Positions 8,657 to 16,661 of a stretch of DNA of 64,000 bases are shown here, in pieces. Position numbers and translations under genes: made by a program. The DNA is taken from contig NZ_CP095740.1 of assembly GCF_023078455.1 (NCBI RefSeq), positions 124,001-188,000 on the forward strand, read 5' to 3'. The notes under the pieces are model-generated. The model saw only the letters and a list, made by a program, of their open reading frames with translations, did no database searches and was not told where the DNA came from. The DNA is from Luteibacter aegosomatis (GTDB lineage Bacteria; Pseudomonadota; Gammaproteobacteria; Xanthomonadales; Rhodanobacteraceae). The first letter of the stretch is position 1, and every line of letters begins with the position of its first letter.

Positions 8657-9031
8657 TCAGGATCGAACGACGTCGGGTGGGCCACGCGAGGGGGGAAGGA
8701 GAAACGCCACGCGGTGGAAACCGCGCGTGACGGGGCGGATCGCCGGCGGCGGCGCCACCACGAAGGCCACGCCATGCACGAAGAACGTGCCGCCGAGGGT
8801 CGGCGTACTGGCGAAGAGCGTGCAATACCCGCAGGCCTCGTCGCCTTCGTCGTGCCGACCGCCGTCGTGATGATGGTGTTCGTGCCCAGCGGCGACGTGA
8901 CCGCACGCCGCGGTCAGCTCGGGAAAAACGCAGGCCTCGGCGGTACGCGAGATCGTCGGCGCGAGCACGGCGATCCAGACGGCGAATGCCGCCATCCACG
9001 ACCACCAGCGATGTCCGGCCACGCGACGCAC
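8657..9031 (-). CDS. DUF2946-family His/Cys-rich protein
   Basis: Small protein of 124 aa with an N-terminal membrane or signal segment (WMAAFAVWIAVLAPTIS), then a cluster GHEHHHHDGGRHDEGDEACGYCTLF that looks made to bind metal, and a second hydrophobic segment near residue 85-95 (HGVAFVVAPPPAI). The H-rich run followed by CxYC is the DUF2946 signature. It lies 36 bases upstream of the TonB receptor on the same strand and is probably co-transcribed with it. Family neighbours suggest copper handling; this is not proved by sequence. Confidence 0.75.
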   Translation of the reverse strand: MRRVAGHRWWSWMAAFAVWIAVLAPTISRTAEACVFPELTAACGHVAAGHEHHHHDGGRHDEGDEACGYCTLFASTPTLGGTFFVHGVAFVVAPPPAIRPVTRGFHRVAFLLPPSRGPPDVVRS

Positions 9032-9052
9032 GTCGACGTCCCCTCTTCACGA

Positions 9053-9072
9053 CCCTGGACCCGGGTCCAGGG
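9053..9072. promoter_or_regulatory. Perfect 20-bp palindrome in the divergent promoter region
   Basis: CCCTGGACCCGGGTCCAGGG is a perfect 20-base palindrome centred between 9062 and 9063. It lies 22 bases upstream of the DUF2946 start on the minus strand and 129 bases upstream of modA on the plus strand. It could be an operator for a dimeric repressor or an RNA hairpin in the DUF2946 leader. Confidence 0.45.
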
Positions 9073-9126
9073 ATGATGGCATGGCGCGGCGTGAACGCGA
9101 TGCGACACGGTGTCGCGTCGCTCGTC

Positions 9127-9146
9127 GCACCGGCGCAGGCCGGTGC
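9127..9146 (+). promoter_or_regulatory. Hairpin upstream of modA
   Basis: GCACCGG and CCGGTGC form a 7-bp stem around a 6-base loop, 55 bases before the modA start. No T-run follows. It may be a leader structure or part of a repeat; no ModE-type or molybdenum-cofactor riboswitch pattern could be matched. Confidence 0.3.
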
Positions 9147-9200
9147 GGCGGCTTCGTGGAGCGCGATATAGTTTCGTAACTTTCGCTCTGGACCCTCCCC

Positions 9201-9947
9201 ATGCGGCTGCGCCCCCTCGTCGCGTTCCTCCTGCTGTCCGCGCCCACGCTCGCGCTCGCCGACGATCTCGTCGTCTCCGCCGCCGCCAGCCTCACGAACG
9301 CGTTCCAGGCGATGGGCAAGGCGTACCAGGCCAAGCATCCCGGGACCCACGTGGTGCTCAATGTCGCCGCCTCCGACGTGCTGCTGCGGCAGATCGCCAA
9401 CGGTGCGCCGGCCGACGTGTTCGCGTCGGCCGACGAGGAGGCCATGGACAAGGCCGTGGAAGCGAAAGCCGTGGAGGCCGCCACGCGCAAGGACTTCGCC
9501 AGCAACGAACTGGTGCTGATCGTGCCGAAGGACGGCAGCGGCGCCATCGGCAAGGCGGACGACCTCAAGGCCGGTTCGGTCAGGCGCGTGGCCTACGGCG
9601 ACCCGGCGTCGGTGCCGGCGGGTCGCTACACCCGGGCCGCGCTGGAGAAGCTCGGCCTGTGGGAGGCGGTGTCGGCCAAGGGCGTGCTGGCGCAGAACGT
9701 GCGGCAAGGCCTCGACTACGTGGCGCGCGGCGAGGTGGACGCCGGCTTCGTCTTCGCCACCGACGCCGCCGTCGCGAAAGACAAGGTCACGGTGGCCGCC
9801 ACCGTACCGACGCCCACGCCGATCCGCTATCCCATCGCCGTGGTCGCGGGATCGAAGCAATCCGGCGAAGCGAAGGCGTTCCAGGCGTTCGTGCTTTCTC
9901 CCGAAGGCACGGCGATCCTCCGTGGCTTCGGCTTCGGCGAGCCCTGA
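9201..9947 (+). CDS. modA: Molybdate ABC transporter, periplasmic binding protein
   Basis: Binding protein of 248 aa with a signal peptide (LLLSAPTLALA, cleavage before DDLVV) and the ModA blocks LVVSAAASLTNAF, NVAASDVLLRQIANGAPADVFASADEEAMDKA and TRKDFASNELVLIVP. Later parts carry YGDPASVPAGRYTRAALEKLGLW and VDAGFVFATDA. It captures molybdate or tungstate in the periplasm and delivers it to ModB. It is the first gene of modABC, with the modB start 6 bases after its stop. No clear Shine-Dalgarno sequence precedes the ATG. Confidence 0.95.
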   Translation: MRLRPLVAFLLLSAPTLALADDLVVSAAASLTNAFQAMGKAYQAKHPGTHVVLNVAASDVLLRQIANGAPADVFASADEEAMDKAVEAKAVEAATRKDFASNELVLIVPKDGSGAIGKADDLKAGSVRRVAYGDPASVPAGRYTRAALEKLGLWEAVSAKGVLAQNVRQGLDYVARGEVDAGFVFATDAAVAKDKVTVAATVPTPTPIRYPIAVVAGSKQSGEAKAFQAFVLSPEGTAILRGFGFGEP

Positions 9948-9953
9948 GGCCAC

Positions 9954-10628
9954 GTGGACGGCATCTGGGAACCGCTGCTCCTGTCGCTCAAGGTCGCCGG
10001 CTGGGCGACGGCGATCAACCTCGTGCTGGGCACGGCGGTGGCCTGGGGGTTGTCGCGCTGGCGATCGCCCGCACGCGAGCTGGTCGATTCCATCCTCACC
10101 TTGCCGCTGGTGCTGCCGCCGACGGTGATGGGCTATTACCTGCTCGTGCTGTTCGGCCGGCGCGGAACGTTCGGTTCATGGCTCGATGGCCTGGGCATCC
10201 ATCTGGTGTTCACCTGGCAGGGTGCGGTCGTCGCCTCCACGCTGGTGGCGTTTCCGCTGGTGCAGAAAGCCGCCCGCGCGGCGTTCGAGGCGGTGGACCC
10301 ACAGATGGAAAGCGCTGCTCGGGTACTCGGTCTTCGCGAGGCGGCGGTGTTCTTCCGCGTGTCGTTGCCTTTGGCGGCGCGCGGGATCACCGCGGGCGCC
10401 TTGCTCGCGTTCGCGCGCGCCATGGGTGAATTCGGCGCCACCCTGATGATCGCCGGCAACCTGCCGGGACGCACGCAGACGCTTTCGGTGGCGATCTACG
10501 CGGCCGTGCAGGCCGGCGACGACGCCGGCGCGGCGACGATGGTGGGGGTGACGTCGGCGACGTGCGTGGCTGCCCTGCTGCTGGCCGGATGGCTGGCGCC
10601 GCAGCATGCGAAAAGGCCGCGCGCATGA
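9954..10628 (+). CDS. modB: Molybdate ABC transporter permease
   Basis: Inner-membrane permease of 224 aa beginning with GTG. It has about five membrane helices and the EAA-type loop ESAARVLGLREAAVFFRVSLPLAARGI that docks with the ATPase. RAMGEFGATLMIAGNLPGRTQTLSVAIY is characteristic of ModB. It lies between modA (6-base gap) and modC, and its stop overlaps the modC start as ATGA at 10625-10628, indicating translational coupling. Confidence 0.95.
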   Translation: MDGIWEPLLLSLKVAGWATAINLVLGTAVAWGLSRWRSPARELVDSILTLPLVLPPTVMGYYLLVLFGRRGTFGSWLDGLGIHLVFTWQGAVVASTLVAFPLVQKAARAAFEAVDPQMESAARVLGLREAAVFFRVSLPLAARGITAGALLAFARAMGEFGATLMIAGNLPGRTQTLSVAIYAAVQAGDDAGAATMVGVTSATCVAALLLAGWLAPQHAKRPRA

Positions 10629-11290
10629 GCGTCGACGTCGACATCCGCCTGGCGCTCGGCGACGCGGGCAAGCGCTTCGATCTGGACGTGGCATTCACCT
10701 CGTCGCATCGGCGCATCGTGCTCTATGGCCCGTCGGGCGCGGGCAAGAGCGTCACGCTTCGCGCCATCGCGGGCCTGCTCAAACCCGATGCCGGCCATGT
10801 GCGCGTGGACGGTCGCGCGCTTTTCGACACCGGCGTCGACGTGCCGCCGAGCGACCGCGGCGTGGCCTACGTCTTCCAGGACTACGCGCTCTTTCCGCAC
10901 CTGACGGTGGCCCAGAACGTCGGCTTCGCCATCGCGCGCGGTTGGATCAATCCGCGGCGTCATGCACGAAACGATCGCGTGGCGCACTGGCTGGACCTGT
11001 TCGAGCTGGACGCCGTGGCCGACCACTATCCGGCGCAGGTGTCCGGCGGCCAACGCCAGCGTACGGCGTTGGCCCGTGCGCTGATCGCCGAACCGCGCAT
11101 CGTTCTGCTCGACGAACCGTTCTCCGCGCTCGATCCCGCGTTGCGCGGCCGCATGCGCGAGGAACTGCGTGCGCTCCAGGCGAGGCTCGACCTCCAGCTC
11201 ATGGTGATCACGCACGATCCGGCCGACGTCGAGGCGCTCGACGGGCACACCATCGGGATTCGCGACGGGCGCGTCGAGAGCCGAGGGTGA
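10625..11290 (+). CDS. modC: Molybdate ABC transporter ATPase, short form without TOBE domain
   Basis: ATPase of 221 aa with Walker A GPSGAGKS, Q-loop VFQDYALFPHLTV, signature SGGQRQRTALARAL, Walker B IVLLDEPFSALD and the switch His in VITHDP. It ends at GIRDGRVESRG, right after the nucleotide-binding domain. The C-terminal TOBE/MOP domain of typical ModC (about 350 aa), which binds oxyanion and regulates transport, is absent. The start ATG overlaps the modB stop. The cassette order modABC makes molybdate the likely substrate. Confidence 0.9.
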   Translation: MSVDVDIRLALGDAGKRFDLDVAFTSSHRRIVLYGPSGAGKSVTLRAIAGLLKPDAGHVRVDGRALFDTGVDVPPSDRGVAYVFQDYALFPHLTVAQNVGFAIARGWINPRRHARNDRVAHWLDLFELDAVADHYPAQVSGGQRQRTALARALIAEPRIVLLDEPFSALDPALRGRMREELRALQARLDLQLMVITHDPADVEALDGHTIGIRDGRVESRG

Positions 11291-11318
11291 CTTGTGGCGG
11301 AAGGGATCGCGGGGGATC

Positions 11319-12293
11319 ATGCCCGCCTTCGACCTTCCCACGAGCGACGCGGTGACCCCGACGCACCACAACACCACCGGCAGGCCGCTGGCGAGCCGCG
11401 CGGCGAAATACGCCTTCACACTGGCCTTCGTGGGTGTCGCGGTGTTCCTGCTGCATCGCTACATCGAGCGCATGGCCTGGCACGACGTGCGCGAGGCCAT
11501 CGACCGCATCCCGCGCTGGCACGTGATCGCCTCGGTCGCCAGCACGTTCGTCAGCTGGAGCTGTCTGGCCATCTACGACGCGATGGCGGTGGAGACGGTG
11601 GTGCCGGGCAAGGTGTCGCTGAAGATGAAGATCTTCTCCGGCTTCGTGGTGCACGCCATCACCAACGCCCTGGGCTTCCATGCCATCACGGGTACCGCGG
11701 TGCGCTACCGGATGCTCTCGCGGCTGGGCCTGAGCACGCCCGACGTCGCCCGCGTGGTGGGCCTGGTGGGTTTCGCCGTCGGCATGGGCTTCGCCGCCAC
11801 GATCTGCCTGGCGCTCATGCTCGAACCGTCCATCGCCAACGGCTGGGGGCGTTGGCTGGGCACCGCCATCATCGTGCTCTTCGTGCTGTTGCTGCGCTGG
11901 CTGGCCGGCATGCACGACGAACTGCGGCTATGGAAGTTCACCACGCCGGTGCCGTCCGCCCGCTCGGCGGGTGCGCAGATGGCGCTGGGCGTGGTCGAGA
12001 TGACCGGCGCCACCGCGGCCATGTACTTCCTGGTTCCCCCGGACATCGCCGGTCATTTCCTCGACTTCGCGCCGATCTACGTGGGCGCCATCATCGCCGG
12101 CATCATCAGCAACACGCCCGGCGGCATCGGCGCCTTCGAGGCACTGACGCTCGCCGCCTTCCCGCAGGAACAGCGCGCGCAGGTCCTCGCCGCCCTGCTG
12201 GCTTATCGTGTCATCTACGGGCTCGGTCCCGCGTTGCTGTCGTCGCTGGCGCTGGGCATCTTCGAGCTCGTGCGGCGCCGGAGCGTGGCATGA
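11319..12293 (+). CDS. YbhN/UPF0104-like membrane protein (MprF flippase-domain family)
   Basis: Polytopic inner-membrane protein of 324 aa with about eight helices. GFHAITGTAVRYRML, VGLVGFAVGMGFA and the near-C-terminal NTPGGIGAFEALTLA are the family blocks shared by YbhN proteins and the N-terminal half of MprF (lysyl-phosphatidylglycerol flippase). There is no synthetase domain, so it cannot make lysyl-lipid itself. A TTG at 11292 would add nine residues; the ATG at 11319 after GGGGGAT is preferred. It follows modC by 28 bases, and its stop overlaps the next ORF as ATGA at 12290-12293. Confidence 0.8.
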   Translation: MPAFDLPTSDAVTPTHHNTTGRPLASRAAKYAFTLAFVGVAVFLLHRYIERMAWHDVREAIDRIPRWHVIASVASTFVSWSCLAIYDAMAVETVVPGKVSLKMKIFSGFVVHAITNALGFHAITGTAVRYRMLSRLGLSTPDVARVVGLVGFAVGMGFAATICLALMLEPSIANGWGRWLGTAIIVLFVLLLRWLAGMHDELRLWKFTTPVPSARSAGAQMALGVVEMTGATAAMYFLVPPDIAGHFLDFAPIYVGAIIAGIISNTPGGIGAFEALTLAAFPQEQRAQVLAALLAYRVIYGLGPALLSSLALGIFELVRRRSVA

Positions 12294-13438
12294 GGTTGTC
12301 GCCACGTCGCGCGACCGTCTTCGCCGTCCTGCTGCTGGCCGCCTGCGCCACGCCGCATGCGCGCCGTACCGACGTGCTGTTCTGGAACCAGGGCGAGCGG
12401 GAGGCGGCGTTTCGCGCCATGGAAACACGCTACGCGAGCAACGTGGTACGGCATGGCACGGCGCATCCGCTGCCGCCGGGCGACCCCTTGAGGCCACGTT
12501 TCGACGACGGCCGTTCGCTCGACGACTACATGCGCGAACACCACGTGGCCGGCATCATGGTGCTGCAGGATGGCCGCGTCCGGCTCGAGCGCTATGGGCT
12601 GGGCGCCACGCCGGACACGCGCTGGACCTCGTTCTCCGTCGCCAAGTCGTTTACCTCGACGCTGGTCGGCGCCGCCTTGCGCGACGGCAGCATCCACGGT
12701 CTCGACGATAAGGTGACACGCTATATTCCCGAGCTGGCCACGGGCGCCTATCGCGACGTGACCGTGCGCCAGTTGCTCACGATGACCTCGGGCGTACGCT
12801 GGAACGAGGATTACGCCGATCCGCGCTCCGACGTGGCACGCATGTACGAAGGCGAGCGCGAGCCGGGCGTGCCCTTGCTCGTGACCTACATGGCGAAGCT
12901 GCCGCGCGAATTCGCGCCGGGCGAGCGTTGGGTCTACAAGACCGGCGAGACCGACCTGGTCGGCATCCTCGTCGAGCGCGCCACCGGACGCACGCTGGCC
13001 GATTACCTCTCCGACAAGGTCTGGAAGCCGTACGGCATGGCCGCGGACGCGCGCTGGCTGAAGGATGACGTCGACGGGACCGAAGCGGGCGGCTCGGGCG
13101 TCTCCGCCACGTTGGCCGACTATGCCCGCATGGGCCAGTTCCTCCTCGACGGCGGCGTGGCGGCAGGCCGCCACGTGCTGGCCGACGGCTGGATCGACGA
13201 CGCCACGCGGCGGCACGCCGACATCGGCGTGCCGGGCCGAGGCTACGGCTACCAATGGTGGACGTACGACGACGGCTCGTATGCCGGCATCGGCATCTTC
13301 GGCCAGCTGTTGCACGTCGATCCGAAGCGCCGCCTGGTGATCGTGCAGCTCGCCGCATGGCCCGTGGCCACCGACGACGCGCAGGCGAAGGATCGCGCGG
13401 CTTTCGTCCAAGCCGTGATCCGGGCGCTGGGGGAGTAG
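12290..13438 (+). CDS. Beta-lactamase-family serine hydrolase lipoprotein
   Basis: Exported lipoprotein of 382 aa. The signal ends in LLAAC with lipidated Cys19. The body is a class C beta-lactamase/DD-peptidase fold: nucleophile motif SVAK (Ser116, Lys119), then TMTSGVRWNEDY, ERWVYKTGETDL in the YxN region and YGYQWWTYDDGSYAGIGIFGQ near the end. These proteins are peptidases or esterases; a true beta-lactamase role is unlikely. The start overlaps the stop of the upstream membrane-protein gene by four bases. Confidence 0.85.
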   Translation: MRLSPRRATVFAVLLLAACATPHARRTDVLFWNQGEREAAFRAMETRYASNVVRHGTAHPLPPGDPLRPRFDDGRSLDDYMREHHVAGIMVLQDGRVRLERYGLGATPDTRWTSFSVAKSFTSTLVGAALRDGSIHGLDDKVTRYIPELATGAYRDVTVRQLLTMTSGVRWNEDYADPRSDVARMYEGEREPGVPLLVTYMAKLPREFAPGERWVYKTGETDLVGILVERATGRTLADYLSDKVWKPYGMAADARWLKDDVDGTEAGGSGVSATLADYARMGQFLLDGGVAAGRHVLADGWIDDATRRHADIGVPGRGYGYQWWTYDDGSYAGIGIFGQLLHVDPKRRLVIVQLAAWPVATDDAQAKDRAAFVQAVIRALGE

Positions 13439-13470
13439 ACTAGGCCATCCCCGCCGTCCCCCACCCGCTC

Positions 13471-13947
13471 ATGGAACTCTCCTGGAACGACCTCACCTGC
13501 ACGCCTGACAAGGCGGCCATCGAAGCCCTCGCCGACGCCTGGCGCTGGCGCATCGGCGATGCGTTCACCCCGCTGGTGTTCACCGCCCTCGGCGACATGT
13601 TCTACGAAGCCGACGAAGGCGGCGTGTACTGGCTCAATACCGGCACCGCCGAGGTGGAGCGCGTGGCCGACGACGTCGACGACTTCAACGCGCGCCTGCG
13701 CGAAGACGTGGCCGAGGACTGGCTGCTGCCGCCCCTGATCGAGGCGCTGATCGAGGCCGGAAAGACCCGCGAAGACGGCGAGTGCTACACGTACGTCACG
13801 CTGCCGATCTTCGCCGAGGGCGAATACGCCGTCGAAAACCTCAACCCGGTGTCGGCACGCGAGCACTTCGAACTGACCGGATCGATCCTGCAGCAACTGC
13901 AGGACGTGCCGGATGGCACGAAGGTGAACATCGACGTGACGCACTGA
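13471..13947 (+). CDS. DUF1851 protein (T6SS immunity Tdi1-like)
   Basis: Acidic cytoplasmic protein of 158 aa. The blocks GDMFYEADEGGVYWLNTGTAEVERVADDVDDFNA, DWLLPPLIEALIEAGKT and YTYVTLPIFAEGEYAVENLNPVSAREHF match the DUF1851 family, which includes the immunity protein Tdi1 that blocks the Tde1 DNase of type VI secretion. No toxin gene or T6SS component is adjacent, so it would be an orphan immunity protein or a domesticated relative. The start follows the upstream stop by 32 bases. Confidence 0.7.
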   Translation: MELSWNDLTCTPDKAAIEALADAWRWRIGDAFTPLVFTALGDMFYEADEGGVYWLNTGTAEVERVADDVDDFNARLREDVAEDWLLPPLIEALIEAGKTREDGECYTYVTLPIFAEGEYAVENLNPVSAREHFELTGSILQQLQDVPDGTKVNIDVTH

Positions 13948-13983
13948 CCAAGGACGCATCGCGCAGACCGGTTGCGCGGCGCC

Positions 13984-14070
13984 GGGTTCCTGCGTGCGCA
14001 GGAACGACGTGAGTTCGATTCGCGAGCAACGGTGAACCGTGCGGTTCGTCGTTCCCGCGTGCAAGAACCC
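13984..14070. repeat. REP-like inverted pair
   Basis: Arms at 13984-14009 and 14047-14070 are imperfect inverted copies (one reads GGGTTCCTGCGTGCGCAGGA, the other ends GTGCAAGAACCC), separated by 37 bases. They lie between the convergent ends of the DUF1851 gene and the sigma factor gene. The CGTCG-TTCC-GCG core resembles the repeat at 63158-63260, suggesting a shared REP family. Confidence 0.5.
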
Positions 14071-14100
14071 AGGTCGACGCGTTCGGGCGAGCGTGGCCTT

Positions 14101-15366
14101 TCAGGCGATCAGGCACGCATCCGCCCGGTGCGTCAGCAAGGCCTTTTCCCGCTCGTTGCGCGTCATCGACGCGGCACGTAGAAATGCCTCCCGCGCATCG
14201 CCCAACCGCCCCAGTCGGTATAGCAGATCCCCCTGCACGCTGGGCAGGAGGTGGTAATCCTTCAACACGGGTTCGTCGAGCAACGACTCCACGATGGCGA
14301 GTGCCGACGAAGGGCCGTCCGCCATCGACACGGCGACCGCGCGATTGAGTTCCACCACGGGTGACGGCATGACGTCCACGAGTTCGGCATATAGCGCGGC
14401 GATGCGCGGCCAATCGGTGTCGTCCGCCCGCGCGGCCCTTGCATGGCACGCGGCAATGGCCGCCTGCAGGGCATAGGGCCCGCGCGCGCCATCGAGGCGC
14501 TCCGCACGTTCGAGCGCCTTGAGGCCACGGCCGATCAGCAGGCGATCCCAGCGACCGCGATCCTGGTCGAGCAACAGTACGGGCTCGCCGTCCTTGCCGG
14601 TGCGTGCGCCGGTGCGCGACGCCTGGATCTCCATGAGTGAAACGAGGCCGTGGACTTCCGGCTCGTCGGGCATCAGCTCGGCCAGCACGCGGCCGAGTCG
14701 CAGGGCCTCGTCGCAGAGGGCCGGGCGCATCCAGTCGCCACCGGCGGTCGCCGCGTAGCCCTCGTTGAAGACGAGGTACACCACGCGAAGCACGGCGGAG
14801 AGCCGTTCACCCAGGGCGTCGCCGCGCGGCACCTCATAAGCGATCGCCGGATCGGCGAGGGTGCGCTTGGCGCGCACGATGCGCTGGGCCACGGTCGCTT
14901 CGGGCACGAGGAAGGCGCGGGCGATCTCGTCGGTGGACAGGCCGCCGAGCAGGCGCAGCGTGAGGGCTACCTGCGCTTCGATCGAAATCACCGGATGGCA
15001 GGCGGTAAAGATCAGCCGCAGCATGTCGTCGCCGATGTCGTCGTCGAGCGCGTCGATCAGGGCTTCGTCGGCGGATTCGAGCAGGCCTTCCATGTCCTTG
15101 CCCAACGCCTCGAGCTTGCGTCCGGCCATGCGTTCGCGTCGGATGCGATCCACCGCGCGATGCTTTGCCGTCTGCGTGAGCCAGGCACCGGGGTTCTTCG
15201 GCACGCCTTCGCCGGGCCAGCGTTCGAGTGCGGCCACGAGGGCATCCTGCGCCAGTTCCTCGGCGAGGTCGATGTCGCGCACCATCCGGGCGATGGTGGC
15301 GACGATGCGTGGCGATTCGATCTTCCAGATCGCGTCGATGGCGCGGTGGGTATCGTGCGTCGTCAT
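14101..15366 (-). CDS. ECF42-type RNA polymerase sigma factor with C-terminal extension
   Basis: Sigma factor of 421 aa. Region 2 (AIDAIWKIESPRIVATIARMVRDIDLAEELAQDALVAALERWP) and region 4 (LTLRLLGGLSTDEIARAFLVPEATVAQRIVRAKRTL) are followed by a helical extension of about 230 residues (GYAATAGGDWMRPALCDEALRLGRVLAELMPDEPEVHGLVSLM). This layout defines the ECF42 group, whose members are linked to YCII/DGPF proteins rather than to an anti-sigma factor. Three such genes lie directly upstream on the same strand. The frame is open to 15471; ATG 15366 begins the conserved part. Confidence 0.9.
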   Translation of the reverse strand: MTTHDTHRAIDAIWKIESPRIVATIARMVRDIDLAEELAQDALVAALERWPGEGVPKNPGAWLTQTAKHRAVDRIRRERMAGRKLEALGKDMEGLLESADEALIDALDDDIGDDMLRLIFTACHPVISIEAQVALTLRLLGGLSTDEIARAFLVPEATVAQRIVRAKRTLADPAIAYEVPRGDALGERLSAVLRVVYLVFNEGYAATAGGDWMRPALCDEALRLGRVLAELMPDEPEVHGLVSLMEIQASRTGARTGKDGEPVLLLDQDRGRWDRLLIGRGLKALERAERLDGARGPYALQAAIAACHARAARADDTDWPRIAALYAELVDVMPSPVVELNRAVAVSMADGPSSALAIVESLLDEPVLKDYHLLPSVQGDLLYRLGRLGDAREAFLRAASMTRNEREKALLTHRADACLIA

Positions 15367-15415
15367 AGGCCACGCATGACAGCACCCGCCGTCATGCGTG
15401 GCAAGCCGCATCGCG

Positions 15416-16180
15416 TCATGGCGACATGAGTTCTTCCATGCGGTACAGCTCGCGGATTTCCAGGCGGGCATCGTCCCCGTCGGGGAACGGGTAGGTTTCC
15501 GTCCAGGCGATGACCTCGTCGAGGGTTTCCACGCGGAGTACCCAGAAGCCCGCGACCATTTCCTTGATCTCGGCGAACGGGCCGTCGACGACGGTGGCCT
15601 TGCCTTTGGAAAAGCTCACGCGCTTCGCATGCCGGCTGGAAGACAGGCCCTGGCCGCCGATGAGGAAGCCGGTCTCCTGTCCCGCGCGGTTGGCTTCGGC
15701 CATGCGACCGAGTATTTCCGGCCCGGGGTTCCAGTCGGTTTCGCTGCGCTCGTTCGCCTTGAGCATCACGACGTAACGCGGCGTATCGGAGTTGCCCTCG
15801 GCGATGTCGTTGAAGCAGCTCAGTCCGCCGGGGCAACCGATCGGCCGGATGTCCACCACCGCCTCGCCGCGTGCGTCTTCGGCCGGCCATCCCTTCACCC
15901 AGTCGACGGCCTCTTCGATCGAGGCGGCCTCGATGATGCTGATGCCGGCCACCAGCTCCCTGCTTTCGGCGAACGGGCCGTCGACGACGATGGCCTTTCG
16001 TCCCGGGCCGAAGCTGACGCGCACGCCTGAACGGCTGGGCTTGAGCCCCTCGCCGGCGAGGAAGCGTCCGTGCGCCGCGAGCACGTCCACGTGGTCGGCC
16101 ATCGCCTCGATGAGTTCGCGATGGGGCGCGACGCCGGCCTCGCTATCGGGGTCCGCTTTACGGACGATCAGGAACTGCAT
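15416..16180 (-). CDS. Tandem YCII (DGPF) domain protein
   Basis: Protein of 254 aa made of two YCII domains. Each repeats the plan MxxxKA...EAGxxLxGEGL...VSF..GKxxVVDGPFAExxExVAGF...AxxWxxxxP. The signature DGPFAE occurs twice (about residues 67-72 and 197-202). Single-domain YCII proteins are usually about 120-140 aa, so this is a fusion. The function of DGPF proteins is unknown; family context ties them to ECF42 sigma factors such as the one 49 bases downstream. Confidence 0.85.
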   Translation of the reverse strand: MQFLIVRKADPDSEAGVAPHRELIEAMADHVDVLAAHGRFLAGEGLKPSRSGVRVSFGPGRKAIVVDGPFAESRELVAGISIIEAASIEEAVDWVKGWPAEDARGEAVVDIRPIGCPGGLSCFNDIAEGNSDTPRYVVMLKANERSETDWNPGPEILGRMAEANRAGQETGFLIGGQGLSSSRHAKRVSFSKGKATVVDGPFAEIKEMVAGFWVLRVETLDEVIAWTETYPFPDGDDARLEIRELYRMEELMSP

Positions 16181-16183
16181 GGT

Positions 16184-16636
16184 TCAGGGCCTCTTGGATC
16201 CGTCATCGACGTTGATCATCCAGGACACGCCGAAGCGGTCTTCGAACATGGCGAAGCCCTTCGACCAGAAGGTCTCCTGGAAGGGCATCTCCACCTTGCC
16301 GCCCTTGGACAGGGCCTCGAACACCTTCTTGCCTTGCTCCACCTCGGTGAAGTTGAGGTTGATCTTGAAGCCCTGCACCGTGCCGTGTTCGATGCCGTCC
16401 GAACCCATGATCGACTGGCCGTCGACCTCGAGATTCACGTGCATCACCTTGTCGCCCATGGCCGCGAGCTGCTCGGGCGACGGCCCGCAGCCTTCCTCGC
16501 CCGTGTTTTCGTGGCCTTCCTGTGGCGGCATGTCCTTGAAGTGGTGCAGTTCGATGATCTTTCCGCCGAGAACCTCCTCATAGAACCTGAAGGCTTGCTC
16601 GCAATTCTTCGGGAAAACGTAAGGTTGGATCTTCAT
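16184..16636 (-). CDS. VOC/PhnB-like protein
   Basis: Protein of 150 aa from the vicinal-oxygen-chelate fold, PhnB-like subgroup: MKIQPYVFPKNCEQAFRFYE at the start, VMHVNLEVDGQSIMGSDGI in the middle and FWSKGFAMFEDRFGVSWMIN near the end. PhnB-like proteins are often mislabelled as 3-demethylubiquinone methyltransferases; no methyltransferase motif is present. An upstream in-frame ATG at 16687 exists, but the conserved start is 16636. It sits 3 bases from the tandem YCII gene and 25 from the single YCII gene, inside the ECF42 cassette. Confidence 0.85.
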   Translation of the reverse strand: MKIQPYVFPKNCEQAFRFYEEVLGGKIIELHHFKDMPPQEGHENTGEEGCGPSPEQLAAMGDKVMHVNLEVDGQSIMGSDGIEHGTVQGFKINLNFTEVEQGKKVFEALSKGGKVEMPFQETFWSKGFAMFEDRFGVSWMINVDDGSKRP

Positions 16637-16661
16637 GTCCGTATCCTCGTCGACGGTGGGT

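Noticed and set aside
9162..9180. A possible ModE operator upstream of modA (GATATAG...GTAAC)
   Set aside because: The half-sites do not match the inverted TATATAACG-like consensus well enough, and spacing is off.
11294..13438. One long plus-strand frame that would fuse a 300-residue leader to the serine hydrolase
   Set aside because: The first part overlaps the YbhN-like gene in another frame, and the hydrolase has its own ATG and lipoprotein signal at 12290.
12290..13438. An antibiotic-resistance beta-lactamase
   Set aside because: The SxxK fold is shared by many peptidases and esterases; lipoprotein anchoring and lack of a typical KTG/YxN set argue against a true class C beta-lactamase.
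16184..16636. 3-demethylubiquinone-9 3-methyltransferase
   Set aside because: This name is often attached to PhnB-like VOC proteins, but no SAM-binding motif is present.
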